A DNA stretch of 64,000 bases from assembly GCF_026898135.2 (NCBI RefSeq), contig NZ_CP114035.2, positions 3,203,501 through 3,267,500 of the forward strand. Direction: 5' to 3'. How positions within the stretch are numbered: position 1 is the stretch's first letter; every line of letters starts with the position of its first letter. The translations under genes were made by a program, and so were the position numbers. The DNA comes from Pseudomonas fortuita. GTDB taxonomy: Bacteria; Pseudomonadota; Gammaproteobacteria; Pseudomonadales; Pseudomonadaceae. Shown here in pieces: positions 22,717-32,377 of the stretch. Under the pieces are notes generated by a model that saw only the letters and a list, made by a program, of their open reading frames with translations, did no database searches and had not been told where the DNA came from.

Positions 22717-24430
22717 AGCTGTGCCGGGCAACGCCGCCAGTTTCCGGGCGAATGGCATACAGGTCGCCCGCATCGGGATAATGGTGCAGTTCTTCGGGGT
22801 TCATGTCGAATCGCGCGGTACTGATGTACAAGGTGTTCAAACCGGGCCCGCCAAAGCAGCAACTGGTGGGGCATGGCACCGGCATCAACACCTGGTCGGT
22901 CAGGTGGCCGTGGCGGTCATAACGCAGCAGGCAGCTGCCATGGTACTGGCACACCCACAGCCCGCCTTCGCGGTCCAGGGCCAGACCATCCGGCCGCCCC
23001 AGTTCGGCCGGGGTTTCGGCAAACAGCGTGACCGCGCCAAGCCGGCCTTCGACGAGGTACTCGGCGCGGTAGATGGCACGCGCCGCCGAATCGACGAAGT
23101 ACACCGTATGGCCGTCCTGCGACCAGGCCAGGCCAGTGGGCAACGCCATGTCGTCATGGATCACCTGGTCGCTCAACTGCCCGTCGAAGCGGAACAGTGC
23201 CCCGGTATTGCCGCTGGGTACTTCGTCCATCAGGCCAGTTACGAAGCGGCCTTGCGGGTCGCAAGCACCGTCGTTGAAACGGTAGGTCGAGCGCGGATGG
23301 ACTGATGCCGAATGCTGGCTCACCTTGCGCGCCGGCACGTCGAAGATAGCCACACTGGCGTCTTCGGTAAAAATCAGGTTACCCCGGTCGGTCAACGCCA
23401 GCGCGCCAATGCGCGCGGCTGACGCGTAAAGGGTGTGGACGTCGCCATCGGCTGTCAGGCAGTTGATGCGCCCGCCAGAAATATCGACGAAGTACAACGC
23501 GCCGGTGCGCTCATCCCAGACCAGGCTTTCGCCCAGGTCCGCGCACGTGTTGGCGACTTTGACCGGCACGTAGTTGCATTCCTTGATGCGGTTCCAGCGT
23601 TCGGCCACTTGCGCGAGGTCAGCGGCCTGCACACGGCCCAGGTCCCGGGGGTAGCTGACGCCGCTGTTTTCGTTGAAGCGGGTGGCGGTGAACTGGCCGT
23701 TGCTGGCGCGCAAGATGTAGCCGGTGTCATGGCACAGCGCACTGGCCAGGTACAGCACGCCGGGCGTGACCCACTCGGGTTTCAGTTCTTCTGGCGGTTG
23801 GCTGATGCCCCACATGCGGGTTTTCGCGACCGGTGAAATGGCATTGACCAGGATGCCGTGCTCCTGGCCCTCCATGCTCAGGGCGTTCATGATGCCGACC
23901 TGGGCCATCTTGCCGGCGGCATAGGCCACCAGGCCAGGCTGCGCATAGCGCTGGTACATGGCCCGGTCCGAGGTCGTCAGCACTACCCGCGGCGCTGCGG
24001 AGCGCTTGAGGTGCGGCCAGGCATGCTTGGCCAGCCACACGGGCGCCTGCACATTGATGCCCAGCGCTCGTTGCAGAAAGGCGGCTTCCTGATCCTCGAT
24101 ACGCTGGTAGTCGACCCAGCCGGCATTGTGAATGAGGATATCCAGCGCACCGAAATGCTCGATAGCCAGCTCGATCAGTTGCTTGCAGGTGCCCTCGTTC
24201 TCCAGTTGGCCGGCGTGTCCAACCACAGCAAAACCTTTGCCTCGCATGGCCGTCAGTGCATGTTCGAGCGCCGAGGCGTCCTGGCCTTGCCCGGATCTGT
24301 CGGTGCCCAAATCGCTGATGACTACACGCGCGCCGCGCTCGGCCAACGCCATGGCATAGGCAAGGCCAAGGCCTTGTGCGGCACCGGTGATGACCGCAAC
24401 TTTGTTATGGAAAGGCTTTGTGACGGGCAT
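22706..24430 (-). CDS. Fusion of short-chain dehydrogenase and SMP-30/gluconolactonase domains
   Basis: A 574-residue two-domain protein. Residues 1-265 are an SDR: T-G-A-A-Q-G-L-G nucleotide motif, N-A-G, the catalytic S in T-T-S-D-R and Y-A-A-G-K. From about residue 290 an SMP-30/LRE beta-propeller begins (L-G-E-S-L-V-W-D-E-R), with metal-site N in F-N-D-G-A-C-D and D in R-P-D-G-L-A-L-D. SDRs oxidise alcohols or sugars and SMP-30 enzymes hydrolyse the lactones that result, so one chain could oxidise a sugar to its lactone and then open it. The substrate is not evident. The gene diverges from a LysR regulator that probably controls it. Confidence 0.85.
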   Translation of the reverse strand: MPVTKPFHNKVAVITGAAQGLGLAYAMALAERGARVVISDLGTDRSGQGQDASALEHALTAMRGKGFAVVGHAGQLENEGTCKQLIELAIEHFGALDILIHNAGWVDYQRIEDQEAAFLQRALGINVQAPVWLAKHAWPHLKRSAAPRVVLTTSDRAMYQRYAQPGLVAYAAGKMAQVGIMNALSMEGQEHGILVNAISPVAKTRMWGISQPPEELKPEWVTPGVLYLASALCHDTGYILRASNGQFTATRFNENSGVSYPRDLGRVQAADLAQVAERWNRIKECNYVPVKVANTCADLGESLVWDERTGALYFVDISGGRINCLTADGDVHTLYASAARIGALALTDRGNLIFTEDASVAIFDVPARKVSQHSASVHPRSTYRFNDGACDPQGRFVTGLMDEVPSGNTGALFRFDGQLSDQVIHDDMALPTGLAWSQDGHTVYFVDSAARAIYRAEYLVEGRLGAVTLFAETPAELGRPDGLALDREGGLWVCQYHGSCLLRYDRHGHLTDQVLMPVPCPTSCCFGGPGLNTLYISTARFDMNPEELHHYPDAGDLYAIRPETGGVARHSFKE

Positions 24431-24459
24431 TTCAGACTACCTTCAATTCTCCTTTTTAC

Positions 24460-24524
24460 GATATCAACAATCAAATCTATGACTTAATATTAAAAGCATG
24501 CACGTTTGATATCTCCTGGATATC
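24460..24524. promoter_or_regulatory. Divergent promoter with repeated GATATC operators
   Basis: Between the SDR-SMP30 gene and the divergent lysR gene, GATATC occurs at 24460-24465, 24508-24513 and 24519-24524. The last two form GATATC-TCCTG-GATATC, a perfect 17-base palindrome with central five bases, in an A/T-rich block. This is the arrangement expected for LysR-type binding and activation sites. Confidence 0.55.
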
Positions 24525-24556
24525 ACCGCCAACTGGCCATGCTGCAGGAATGCTGA

Positions 24557-25456
24557 ATGATCGAAACACGTTTGCTCAGGCAGTTCATCGCTGTGGCCGA
24601 AGAATTGCACTTTCACAAGGCCGCCGAGCGCCTGCACATGGCGCAGCCGCCGCTGAGCCAGGCCATCAACCGCCTTGAAGAAAAACTGGGTTTCAGCCTG
24701 CTGCTGCGTAACAAGCGCGGGGTGCGCCTGACCGCCGCGGGTGCAGCGTTTCTCGACGCGTCTTACCGCACGCTGGCTGAGCTGGAAAAGGGGATCGAGT
24801 ACGCCCGTAATGTATCTGCAGGGGTCAGCGGCAAGCTGACCATCACGGCCATTTCCATCGCCTATTACGACTCGCTACTTGGCAGCTTGCGCCGTTTTCG
24901 CGAGACTTACCCGAACGTGCAGTTGACGATTCGCGAGATGCCATCCGCGTCGCAGGCCAAGGCTTTGCTGGCCGGTGAGGCGGATATCGGCTTCATGCGC
25001 AGGCTGCCGCTGCCGGCTGGCACCCTTGAAGCACGGTTGTTGCTTGATGAGCAGATCGTCATGGCCATGCCCGCCAGCCACGCCAAGGCGCAACAGGGGG
25101 AAGTCGACCTGCGCGAGTTTGCCGATGAGGATTTCGTATTCACCCCGCAAGCCTTGGGCGGTGGCTATCACGCGCAGTTGATCGCGCTGTGCGAGGCGGC
25201 GGGTTTTTATCCCAAGGTCGTGCAGGAGGCGGCGCAGATCCATACACTGCTGGGCCTGGTGGCATGCGGTTTTGGCGTGGCCCTTGTACCGGCCTCGTTC
25301 GTTGGCTCAACCCCGCGCGAACGCGTGCAGTTTTGCCCGATCCGCCCTATCGATGAGCAACCCGCCCCCGGGATCGGCCTGTACATGAAATGGAACGCCC
25401 AGAACGCTTCGCCAGCACTGGCCAACTTCATTGCCATGTTCGAGACGCAGGAGTGA
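24557..25456 (+). CDS. LysR-family transcriptional regulator
   Basis: A 299-residue LysR protein. The N-terminal winged helix reads L-L-R-Q-F-I-A-V-A-E-E-L-H-F-H-K-A-A, with A-Q-P-P-L-S-Q-A-I-N-R-L-E as recognition helix; residues 90-299 form the periplasmic-binding-like effector domain. H-F-H-K-A-A and the ...P-P-L-S-Q motif are typical of the CatR/BenM-like subgroup. It is divergent from the SDR-SMP30 gene with shared palindromic sites, so it most likely regulates it. AGGA lies upstream of the ATG. Confidence 0.9.
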   Translation: MIETRLLRQFIAVAEELHFHKAAERLHMAQPPLSQAINRLEEKLGFSLLLRNKRGVRLTAAGAAFLDASYRTLAELEKGIEYARNVSAGVSGKLTITAISIAYYDSLLGSLRRFRETYPNVQLTIREMPSASQAKALLAGEADIGFMRRLPLPAGTLEARLLLDEQIVMAMPASHAKAQQGEVDLREFADEDFVFTPQALGGGYHAQLIALCEAAGFYPKVVQEAAQIHTLLGLVACGFGVALVPASFVGSTPRERVQFCPIRPIDEQPAPGIGLYMKWNAQNASPALANFIAMFETQE

Positions 25457-25465
25457 AGCTTTTGC

Positions 25466-25488
25466 AGGAGCGGCCTAGTGTCGCTCCT
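25466..25488. terminator. Hairpin between convergent lysR and glycerate kinase genes
   Basis: AGGAGCG (25466-25472) pairs with CGCTCCT (25482-25488). The sequence resembles a worn REP element and lies between two convergent stop codons, so it may serve both genes as a terminator. Confidence 0.5.
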
Positions 25489-25497
25489 ACACGATGT

Positions 25498-26637
25498 TCA
25501 TGTTCGCTTTGCAACGTGCCACAGCCGACCAATGTCACAAGCCCGCGCCTGCAGCAGCTGCGCAGCATCGGCACACGCCTGCTCCAGGCTCATCGGCCCG
25601 CTGGCCAACGCAAATGCAGCATCGACCCCATGGGCATACAACTGCTGATAACCCTCACCCAAGGTCCCGGCCAGCACCACCACCGGCACGCCATGACGCT
25701 TGGCTACCCGGGCCACCCCCATCGGCGTCTTGCCTCGCAGTGTCTGGGCATCGAAACGGCCTTCACCAGTCACCACCAGATCTGCCCCCTGCACCAATGC
25801 ATCGAGGCCGGCCAGCTCGGCCACTACCTCCACCCCAGGGCGGAACTGTGCGCCCATGAAGGCCCGCGCCGCGAAGCCCATGCCACCGGCGGCGCCACAC
25901 CCTGGGTAATCGCGCACGTCCTCACCCAGTAGCTGTGCGCAATGGTCGGCAAAATGGCCCAGCGCCTGGTCCAGCGCCTGCACCTGCTGCGGGTTGGCCC
26001 CCTTCTGCGGGCCGAAGATCGCCGAAGCACCATTGGCGCCACACAGCGGGTTATCGACGTCGGCCGCCACTTCAAATTGCACTTCGGCGAGCCGTGGGTC
26101 GAGGTCGCTGGCGTCGATGCGGGCCAGCTTGGCCAGGGCCAGGCCGCCCTCGTCCAGCGCTTGCCCATCCGCGTCCAGCAGGCGCAGGCCGAGTGCACGC
26201 AACATACCGCTGCCGGCATCGTTGGTGGCACTGCCGCCGATGGCCAGCACTACCCGTTGCGCACCGGCGGCAAGGGCTGCGGCAATCAGCTCGCCGGTGC
26301 CCCATGTGCTGCTGCGGCAAGCATCGCGCTGGCCGGTTGGTACCAGTTGCAGGCCACTGGCCTGGGCCATTTCAATGATTGCCGTGCGGCTTTCTGGCAA
26401 CCATCCCCAGCCGGCCTCCACGGTTTGCCCCAGTGGCCCGCGCACAGCCTGGCGGCGCAGTTCGCCGTGGCTGGCGGCCAGGATTGCCTCCATGGTGCCC
26501 TCGCCGCCGTCGGCCATCGGGCACTCAACCAGTTCAGCGCCCGGCCATGCTGCACGCAGGCCTGCGGCGATGGCGCGGGCGACACCGGCAGCGTCGAGGC
26601 TGTCCTTGAACGAGTCGGGGGCGATGACGATCTTCAT
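25498..26637 (-). CDS. Glycerate kinase (GlxK/GarK family)
   Basis: A 379-residue enzyme. It begins M-K-I-V-I-A-P-D-S-F-K-D-S-L and contains A-D-G-G-E-G-T, the glycine-rich I-G-G-S-A-T-N-D-A-G-S-G-M and D-L-V-V-T-G-E-G-R-F-D-A-Q-T, all hallmarks of the GlxK/GarK class I glycerate kinases. It phosphorylates D-glycerate with ATP, feeding glyoxylate, tartronate or sugar-diacid breakdown into glycolysis. AGGAG upstream fixes the start at 26637. With the CdaR regulator and the MFS carrier beside it, it forms a small glycerate or sugar-acid utilisation module. Confidence 0.92.
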   Translation of the reverse strand: MKIVIAPDSFKDSLDAAGVARAIAAGLRAAWPGAELVECPMADGGEGTMEAILAASHGELRRQAVRGPLGQTVEAGWGWLPESRTAIIEMAQASGLQLVPTGQRDACRSSTWGTGELIAAALAAGAQRVVLAIGGSATNDAGSGMLRALGLRLLDADGQALDEGGLALAKLARIDASDLDPRLAEVQFEVAADVDNPLCGANGASAIFGPQKGANPQQVQALDQALGHFADHCAQLLGEDVRDYPGCGAAGGMGFAARAFMGAQFRPGVEVVAELAGLDALVQGADLVVTGEGRFDAQTLRGKTPMGVARVAKRHGVPVVVLAGTLGEGYQQLYAHGVDAAFALASGPMSLEQACADAAQLLQARACDIGRLWHVAKRT

Positions 26638-26759
26638 GGGGATTCTCCTGTCCTGATGAGCGGCATGCTGACAGCTGTTCGGCAAAGGGGCCTCGGTCAA
26701 ATGCACAAAACGCCGGACGGGTTGTTTGGGCGGATGCCTTCGTAACTGCTTTCCGGCCT

Positions 26760-26851
26760 TGTAGGAGCAGCCTTGTGCTGCGAAGAGGCCCGCATGGTCG
26801 GAGCGGTTTTTCGCCCTGAGCGGCCCTTTCGCAGCACAAGGCTGCGCCTAC
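26760..26851. repeat. REP-type inverted pair
   Basis: TAGGAGCAGCCTTGTGCTGC (start 26762) is mirrored by GCAGCACAAGGCTGCGCCTA (26831-26850). It is a different REP family from the pair at 12906 and lies between cdaR and the glycerate kinase gene. Confidence 0.7.
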
Positions 26852-26861
26852 GGGAATCGCG

Positions 26862-27959
26862 TCAATCTGCTGGCAACAGCTGCAACCCCAGATACAAACT
26901 AAGCATCCCTTCCATGCGTAGCGGGTCGACCTCGCCCAGCTCGGCAATCCGCTCCAGGCGGTAGCGCAGGCTGTTGCGGTGGATACCCAGGGCATCGGCA
27001 CAGGCCTGGCTCTGACCGTCGTGGGCACACCAGGCACGCAGGGTGGTGAGCAACTGCCCGCTGTTGTCCCTGGCGCGAATGCGCTGCAGCGGCTCCAGCA
27101 GCTCATCCAGCGCGTCATCGTTGCGGTGGCGCCACAACAGCGCCGGCAGCCTGTAGCGCTGCAGGCTGAGCAAGCGCTCGGTGGGCAACACCTCGCGGCC
27201 ATAGGCCAGCAAGTCACGTACCCGGCGGTAGCCCCGGCGCAGCTGCTCCAGGCTTTGCGCGGCACTGCCCAAGGCCAGCCGCTCCACGTCCCAGCCATGG
27301 CGTTGCAGGCGCTCCAGCAGGCGCGACTCATCCAGTGCCACACCGGCTGGCCGGCACCATAGCAATGACTGGCGGGCCGGGCTGACACACCAGCTGTCCG
27401 GGTACCGGCTCATCAACCACGCCGACAACGCCTCGGCAGGGGGCCCCGAGGCCAGCTCGAACAGGCCCGGCACCCGTGGCAGTTGAGGCTTCAGGCCCAA
27501 CTGCCGGGCTTCGTCGAGCAGCCGAGGTGAATCACCGCTGCCACCCAGCAACAACGCCAGCAGATCATCGCAGCGCTGCCGTCGCCATTGTTGGTCAGCC
27601 TGTAAGTGGCGCTGGGCCAACAGCATCTCGGCGGTCATGCGTACCAGCTCCCCATAGGTGCGCACCTGCTGCGGGTCACCGGTCAGGCCCAGTACGCCCA
27701 TCAGCCGGCCATCGAGCATCAGTGGCAAGTTCACCCCGGGCTGCACGCCCTTCAGGCATTTGGCAGCGTCGGTATCCAGTTCGACAATTCGGCCGTTGGC
27801 CAAAACCAGTTGCGCCCCTTCGTGGCGGGTGTTGATGCGCTCCGGTTCGCCGCTGCCCAGGATCAAGCCCTGGCTGTCCATGACATTGACGTTGCACGGC
27901 AAGATGGCCATCGCCCGGTCAACGATATCCTGCGCCAGGTCATGGTCGAGTTCGAACAT
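26862..27959 (-). CDS. cdaR: CdaR-family sugar-diacid regulator
   Basis: A 365-residue regulator. The N-terminal sugar-diacid recognition domain (residues 1-130) begins L-D-H-D-L-A-Q-D-I-V-D-R-A-M and includes V-M-D-S-Q-G-L-I-L-G-S-G; the C-terminal PucR-type helix-turn-helix is A-C-A-D-A-L-G-I-H-R-N-S-L-R-Y-R-L. CdaR in E. coli activates glucarate, galactarate and glycerate genes. It is divergent from the MFS carrier and upstream of glycerate kinase on its own strand, the two genes it most likely controls. Confidence 0.88.
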   Translation of the reverse strand: MFELDHDLAQDIVDRAMAILPCNVNVMDSQGLILGSGEPERINTRHEGAQLVLANGRIVELDTDAAKCLKGVQPGVNLPLMLDGRLMGVLGLTGDPQQVRTYGELVRMTAEMLLAQRHLQADQQWRRQRCDDLLALLLGGSGDSPRLLDEARQLGLKPQLPRVPGLFELASGPPAEALSAWLMSRYPDSWCVSPARQSLLWCRPAGVALDESRLLERLQRHGWDVERLALGSAAQSLEQLRRGYRRVRDLLAYGREVLPTERLLSLQRYRLPALLWRHRNDDALDELLEPLQRIRARDNSGQLLTTLRAWCAHDGQSQACADALGIHRNSLRYRLERIAELGEVDPLRMEGMLSLYLGLQLLPAD

Positions 27960-28122
27960 TGCGTGGTCCTTTAGGGGTTAGGCTTTTGGGCTCGGGCACA
28001 GCAGCCTGAACCAGGCACTGTGCAAAAGCACAAAGACAGGCTAGCCGCAGTCCCCGAGACTCGTCAGAGCGAGCGCCGGAACAGGCGACGCGGCAAAAAC
28101 CATAACAACAGAGAACCCGATC

Positions 28123-29451
28123 ATGGCACACAGCCCAGCCCCTGACCAAGGCACGGACATCACCCGCAACGCGCTGTACCGGCGCATCACCCTGCGGCTG
28201 ATTCCGTTCATTTTCATCTGCTACCTGTTCAACTACCTGGACCGCGTCAACGTCGGCTTTGCCAAGCTGCAAATGCTCGACGCCCTGAAATTTAGCGAAA
28301 CAGTGTACGGCCTTGGCGCCGGCATCTTCTTCATTGGTTATGTGCTCTGCGGCCTGCCAAGCAACCTGGCACTCAACCGCTTTGGCCCGCGGCGCTGGAT
28401 TGCGCTGATGATGATTGCCTGGGGCAGCCTGTCCACCTGCCTGCTGTTCGTCACTACCCCGACCGAATTCTACGCCCTGCGGCTACTGACCGGCGCTGCC
28501 GAAGCAGGCTTCTTCCCGGGCGTGGTGCTGTACCTTTCGCGCTGGTTCCCGGCCGCCCGTCGCGGACGCATCATGGCCCTGTTCATGTCGGCGATCCCGG
28601 TGTCGGGCCTGCTCGGCGGGCCGTTTTCCGGCTGGATCCTCCAGCACTTCGCCGCCGGCCAGCATGGCTTGGCCGGCTGGCAATGGATGTTCCTGATCCA
28701 GGGCCTGCCCACTGTTGCCCTCGGGGTGCTGGCCGTGTTCCTGCTCAGCGATAGCTACCAGAAAGCTGCCTGGCTAAGCCCGGCCGAACGCCAGATGATC
28801 GCCACCGACCTGGAGGCCGACGCAGCAAGCAAGCCCGCCACCACCGGCGAGGGTGTGCTCGCGGTGCTGACCCACCCACTGATCTGGACCTTTGGTTTTA
28901 TCTACTTCTGTATCCAGAGTGGTGTCTACGCGATCAACTTCTGGCTGCCGTCGATCATCAAGAGCATGGGCTTCGACAACCCGCTGCTGATCGGCTGGCT
29001 CAGCGCGATCCCGTACCTGTTGGCCGGTGTGTTCATGATCCTTTGCGGCCGCTCGGCGGACCTGCGCAACGAGCGCCGCTGGCACCTGGTGGTGCCGATG
29101 CTGATGGGTGCCGTTGGCCTGCTGATTGCGGTGAACTTCGCCGGCAACCCGGCCATTGCCATTCTAGGCCTGTCCATCGCCACCATGGGCGCGCTGACCG
29201 GCCTGCCGATGTTCTGGCCCATGCCTACCACGCTGCTCAGCGCCGGCACAGCAGTCGCTGGCCTGGCGATCATCAACTCCGTGGGCCAGATGGCAGGCTT
29301 CCTCAGCCCGTACCTGGTGGGGTTTATCAAGGATCAGACCGGCTCCACCGACGCCGCACTGTACTCGCTGGCAGCGCTGATCGTGCTGGGTAGCCTGGTG
29401 GCCCTGCGTGTCACACGGGCAGGTGCGCTGAGTTCTGCACGGGCCAGTTGA
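28123..29451 (+). CDS. MFS transporter, anion:cation symporter family (organic/sugar acid)
   Basis: A 442-residue carrier with about 12 hydrophobic segments. The first loop region R-I-T-L-R-L-I-P-F and F-N-Y-L-D-R-V-N-V-G-F-A match the ACS family that includes the glucarate (GudP), tartrate (TtuB) and phthalate carriers, and G-F-F-P-G-V-V-L-Y-L-S-R-W-F-P is their conserved helix. Its neighbours, CdaR and glycerate kinase, point to uptake of glycerate, tartrate or a sugar diacid. Confidence 0.85.
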   Translation: MAHSPAPDQGTDITRNALYRRITLRLIPFIFICYLFNYLDRVNVGFAKLQMLDALKFSETVYGLGAGIFFIGYVLCGLPSNLALNRFGPRRWIALMMIAWGSLSTCLLFVTTPTEFYALRLLTGAAEAGFFPGVVLYLSRWFPAARRGRIMALFMSAIPVSGLLGGPFSGWILQHFAAGQHGLAGWQWMFLIQGLPTVALGVLAVFLLSDSYQKAAWLSPAERQMIATDLEADAASKPATTGEGVLAVLTHPLIWTFGFIYFCIQSGVYAINFWLPSIIKSMGFDNPLLIGWLSAIPYLLAGVFMILCGRSADLRNERRWHLVVPMLMGAVGLLIAVNFAGNPAIAILGLSIATMGALTGLPMFWPMPTTLLSAGTAVAGLAIINSVGQMAGFLSPYLVGFIKDQTGSTDAALYSLAALIVLGSLVALRVTRAGALSSARAS

Positions 29452-29506
29452 ACCTGTTCTCATAGAACAACGTAGTGATTTGGCGTCAACTTGTGGGAGC
29501 AACTGT

Positions 29507-29553
29507 CTTCTTGTGGAAGCTGGCCTTGCCGGCGATGGGGCGCGTAGCGCCCC
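29507..29553. repeat. REP-like element with terminator hairpin
   Basis: The core GCCTTGCCGGCGATGGGGCGC is shared with the element at 12906-12997. It ends in GGGGCGC-GTA-GCGCCCC (29537-29553), a strong hairpin that could end transcription of the MFS gene. Confidence 0.6.
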
Positions 29554-29640
29554 AAGCCCGGCTCTGCCGGTCGTCAGATCAACGCATCCCCTCCCCACCC
29601 CAAGCGTCAAATGGTTCCAAAGGCCCCTTTGGAGAACCCC

Positions 29641-31161
29641 ATGACCCAGCACGCCGTGGCCAGCCTGGCCCAACTCGACGAACACCGCCCCTTGCGCGTC
29701 CAGGCCGGCAATGAAGAGCTCATCCTCATCCGCCAGGGCAATCAGGTTCATGCCTATCAGGGCAACTGCCCCCACGCAGGTGCCCCGCTTGACGAAGGCG
29801 TAGTCTGCGGCGGCCTGCTGGTCTGCCCTTGGCACAAGGCTGCATTCGCCGTCGATGACGGGGTGGTCTGCGAACCCCCTGCGCTGGCTGACCTGCGCCG
29901 CTACAAGGCTTGGGTGAAGGACGATGCAGTCTGGGTCGATGACCAACCGCTGCCCGTCATCGACCCACCCAGGCACAGCGACGCCCGCTGCTTCGTTGTG
30001 ATAGGTGCCGGTGCCGCCGGCAGCGCCGCAGTTGCCACTCTGCTGGCCCATGGCTTCGCTGGCCGGTTGCTGTGGATCGATCAGGAACGCCAGCCGGCCT
30101 ACGACCGTACCGCGCTGAGCAAATTCGTGATTGCCGGGCAGATGGCACCCGATGAAGTGCCAGCGTTGCTCGAAGCCGACGCCCTGCGCAAGGGCCAGCT
30201 GGAGCGTAAGCACGGTAAGGTGCGCAGCTTGAACAGCCAGAAACGCCAACTGATGATGGCCGACGGCCAGCAAATCACTTACGACGCCTGCCTGCTGGCC
30301 AGCGGCGGCAAGGCACTGCGCCCCGACATCCCCGGCGTTGACTTGCCGGGCGTGTTTACCTTGCGCTCGCGGGAGGATGCCGCACAGGTGCTCGATGCAG
30401 CTGAGCCCGGCCAGCCGGCGGTGATCGTAGGGGATGGCTTCATCGGCCTGGAGGCGGCCTCAGCCCTGCACGAGTACGGCGTGCAGGTGCATGTAGTGAC
30501 TCGCCACGAGGTCCCGCTTGCCAAGCAGCTAGGCGATCGCATCGGGCGCAGCATCCGCGAACTGCATGAGCGCAGAGGCGTCACCTTCCATGGCCCCACG
30601 CAGGTCCAGCGGTTCGAAGGCCGGGACAAAATCGAGGCGGTGCTGTTGGCCAACGGTGAACGCTTGCAAACGCCAGTGGTATTGCTTGGCACCGGCGTGC
30701 AACCGGCCACCGCCTTCCTTCAGGGCGTGCCGCTGAGCGAGGACAAGTCGTTGCGGGTCGATGCCGAACTGCGCGCCGCCGACGGTTTGTGGGCCGCCGG
30801 TGACATCGCCACGTTCCCGCTCTCGGGGCGCCCGGTGCGCATCGAACACTGGCGCCTGGCCCAGCAACACGGGGTGATCGCCGCCGCAAACATGCTCGGC
30901 GAGCAGCGCCGCTACGCCGATGTACCCTTCTTCTGGACCTACCAGCACGGTCGTACCTATGAAGTGCTCGGCCATGCGCGGGAGTGGAACCGGATCGAGT
31001 TCGTCGGTGGGCCGGAACAAGGCGATTTCATTGCCTTGCAGTGTGTGGATGACAGGGTCGAGGCGGTTATCGCCCAAGGGTATTCCGATGCCATGGCGAC
31101 GCTTTCGCAGCGCCTGAAGCGCCCGTTGAGCCTGCAGGAGGCGTTAGCGCTGATCGGCTGA
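29641..31161 (+). CDS. Rieske domain fused to FAD/NAD(P)-dependent oxidoreductase (AIF-like)
   Basis: A 506-residue protein. Residues 1-105 form a Rieske [2Fe-2S] domain with C-P-H-A-G and C-P-W-H ligands. A pyridine nucleotide-disulphide oxidoreductase follows, with the FAD motif G-A-G-A-A-G-S-A-A, the NAD motif G-D-G-F-I-G-L-E-A and A-A-G-D-I-A near the end, then a reductase C-terminal domain. Such AIF-like or ferredoxin-reductase-like flavoproteins pass electrons from NAD(P)H to an oxygenase or quinone; the acceptor is unknown. The start at 29641 follows GGAG; an in-frame ATG at 29611 is less likely. Confidence 0.85.
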   Translation: MTQHAVASLAQLDEHRPLRVQAGNEELILIRQGNQVHAYQGNCPHAGAPLDEGVVCGGLLVCPWHKAAFAVDDGVVCEPPALADLRRYKAWVKDDAVWVDDQPLPVIDPPRHSDARCFVVIGAGAAGSAAVATLLAHGFAGRLLWIDQERQPAYDRTALSKFVIAGQMAPDEVPALLEADALRKGQLERKHGKVRSLNSQKRQLMMADGQQITYDACLLASGGKALRPDIPGVDLPGVFTLRSREDAAQVLDAAEPGQPAVIVGDGFIGLEAASALHEYGVQVHVVTRHEVPLAKQLGDRIGRSIRELHERRGVTFHGPTQVQRFEGRDKIEAVLLANGERLQTPVVLLGTGVQPATAFLQGVPLSEDKSLRVDAELRAADGLWAAGDIATFPLSGRPVRIEHWRLAQQHGVIAAANMLGEQRRYADVPFFWTYQHGRTYEVLGHAREWNRIEFVGGPEQGDFIALQCVDDRVEAVIAQGYSDAMATLSQRLKRPLSLQEALALIG

Positions 31162-31233
31162 ATGCTGCCTTTCAATGCCCGGCGGATGTGTGTAAAACAG
31201 CGGGATCAGCCGACTGCAAAAGGACTCACGCGC

Positions 31234-32244
31234 ATGATCTACCGCCCCCTCGGCCACAGTGGCCTGCAGGTTTCCGCCCTTACCCTGGGCAGCATGATGT
31301 TCGGCGAGCAGACCAGCACCGAAGACGCCCTGCGTATCATCGACAAGGCCTGGGGCCAGGGCATCAACTTCATCGACACCGCCGACGTGTACAACGCCGG
31401 GCGTTCGGAAGAGATCGTCGGTGAAGCAGTGGCGCGCCATCGCCATGACTGGATCGTCGCCAGCAAGGTCGGTTTCGGCCCGGCCGAGGGCCTGCCAAAC
31501 CGCAGCGGCCTGTCACGCAAGCACATCTTCAACGCGCTGGAAGCCACGCTGACGCGCATGGGCATGGACTATCTGGACATCTACTACCTGCACCGCGAAG
31601 ACCACAAGGTGCCACTGGAAGAGACCGTACAGGCGATGGGCGACCTGCTGCGCCAAGGCAAGATCCGCTACTGGGGGGTGTCCAACTTCCGTGGCTGGCG
31701 CATTGCCGAGGTCTGCCACATTGCCGAGCGACTGGGTGTGCCGAAGCCCGTGGTAAGCCAGCCGCTGTACAACATCGTCAACCGCCAGGCCGAGCCAGAG
31801 CAGCTGGCTGCAGCCGCCGCCCACGGGCTGGGCGTTGTACCATTCAGCCCCTTGGCCCGGGGCGTACTCAGTGGCAAGTATGCACCGGGTGCTGTGCCCG
31901 ATGCCGGCAGCCGCGCCGGCCGCCAGGACAAACGCATCATGGAGGTGGAGTGGCGCCAGGAGTCGCTGGCCATCGCTCGGCAGCTTCAGGCCTATGTAGC
32001 GGCCAAGGGCGTGGGGATTGTCGAATTTGCCATCGCCTGGGTGCTGAACAACCAATCGGTGAGCTCGGCGGTTGTCGGGCCGCGTACCGAGGAGCAGTGG
32101 GATACCTATGGTGGTGCGTTGGCGGTGAAGATCACGGCAGAGGACGAAGCGTTCATCGATTCGCTGGTGACGCCGGGGCATGCGTCCACGCCGGGGTTCA
32201 ATGATGTGGCGCACTATGTAAGCGGGCGGCTGGCCCGTAGCTGA
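31234..32244 (+). CDS. Aldo/keto reductase
   Basis: A 336-residue (beta/alpha)8 reductase. The tetrad is visible as D in F-I-D-T-A-D-V-Y, the following Y, K in V-A-S-K-V-G and H in [15 protein letters not shown] near the end is the NADPH-binding pattern. It should reduce aldehydes or ketones with NADPH. AAGGA precedes the ATG at 31234; the earlier in-frame codons from 31162 lie before it. It is 72 bases after the Rieske flavoprotein on the same strand. Confidence 0.88.
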   Translation: MIYRPLGHSGLQVSALTLGSMMFGEQTSTEDALRIIDKAWGQGINFIDTADVYNAGRSEEIVGEAVARHRHDWIVASKVGFGPAEGLPNRSGLSRKHIFNALEATLTRMGMDYLDIYYLHREDHKVPLEETVQAMGDLLRQGKIRYWGVSNFRGWRIAEVCHIAERLGVPKPVVSQPLYNIVNRQAEPEQLAAAAAHGLGVVPFSPLARGVLSGKYAPGAVPDAGSRAGRQDKRIMEVEWRQESLAIARQLQAYVAAKGVGIVEFAIAWVLNNQSVSSAVVGPRTEEQWDTYGGALAVKITAEDEAFIDSLVTPGHASTPGFNDVAHYVSGRLARS

Positions 32245-32377
32245 TCGCCCGCTTGTACCCGCGAAGAGGCCGGTACTGACAACACCATTGGGGAGCCCTG
32301 CGCCGGGCTTCCGGTCCCCCCTTTCCCCAATCATCCCGGTATCGTGCGCACCATTGGTTTTCACCTCTGGAGCTGCA

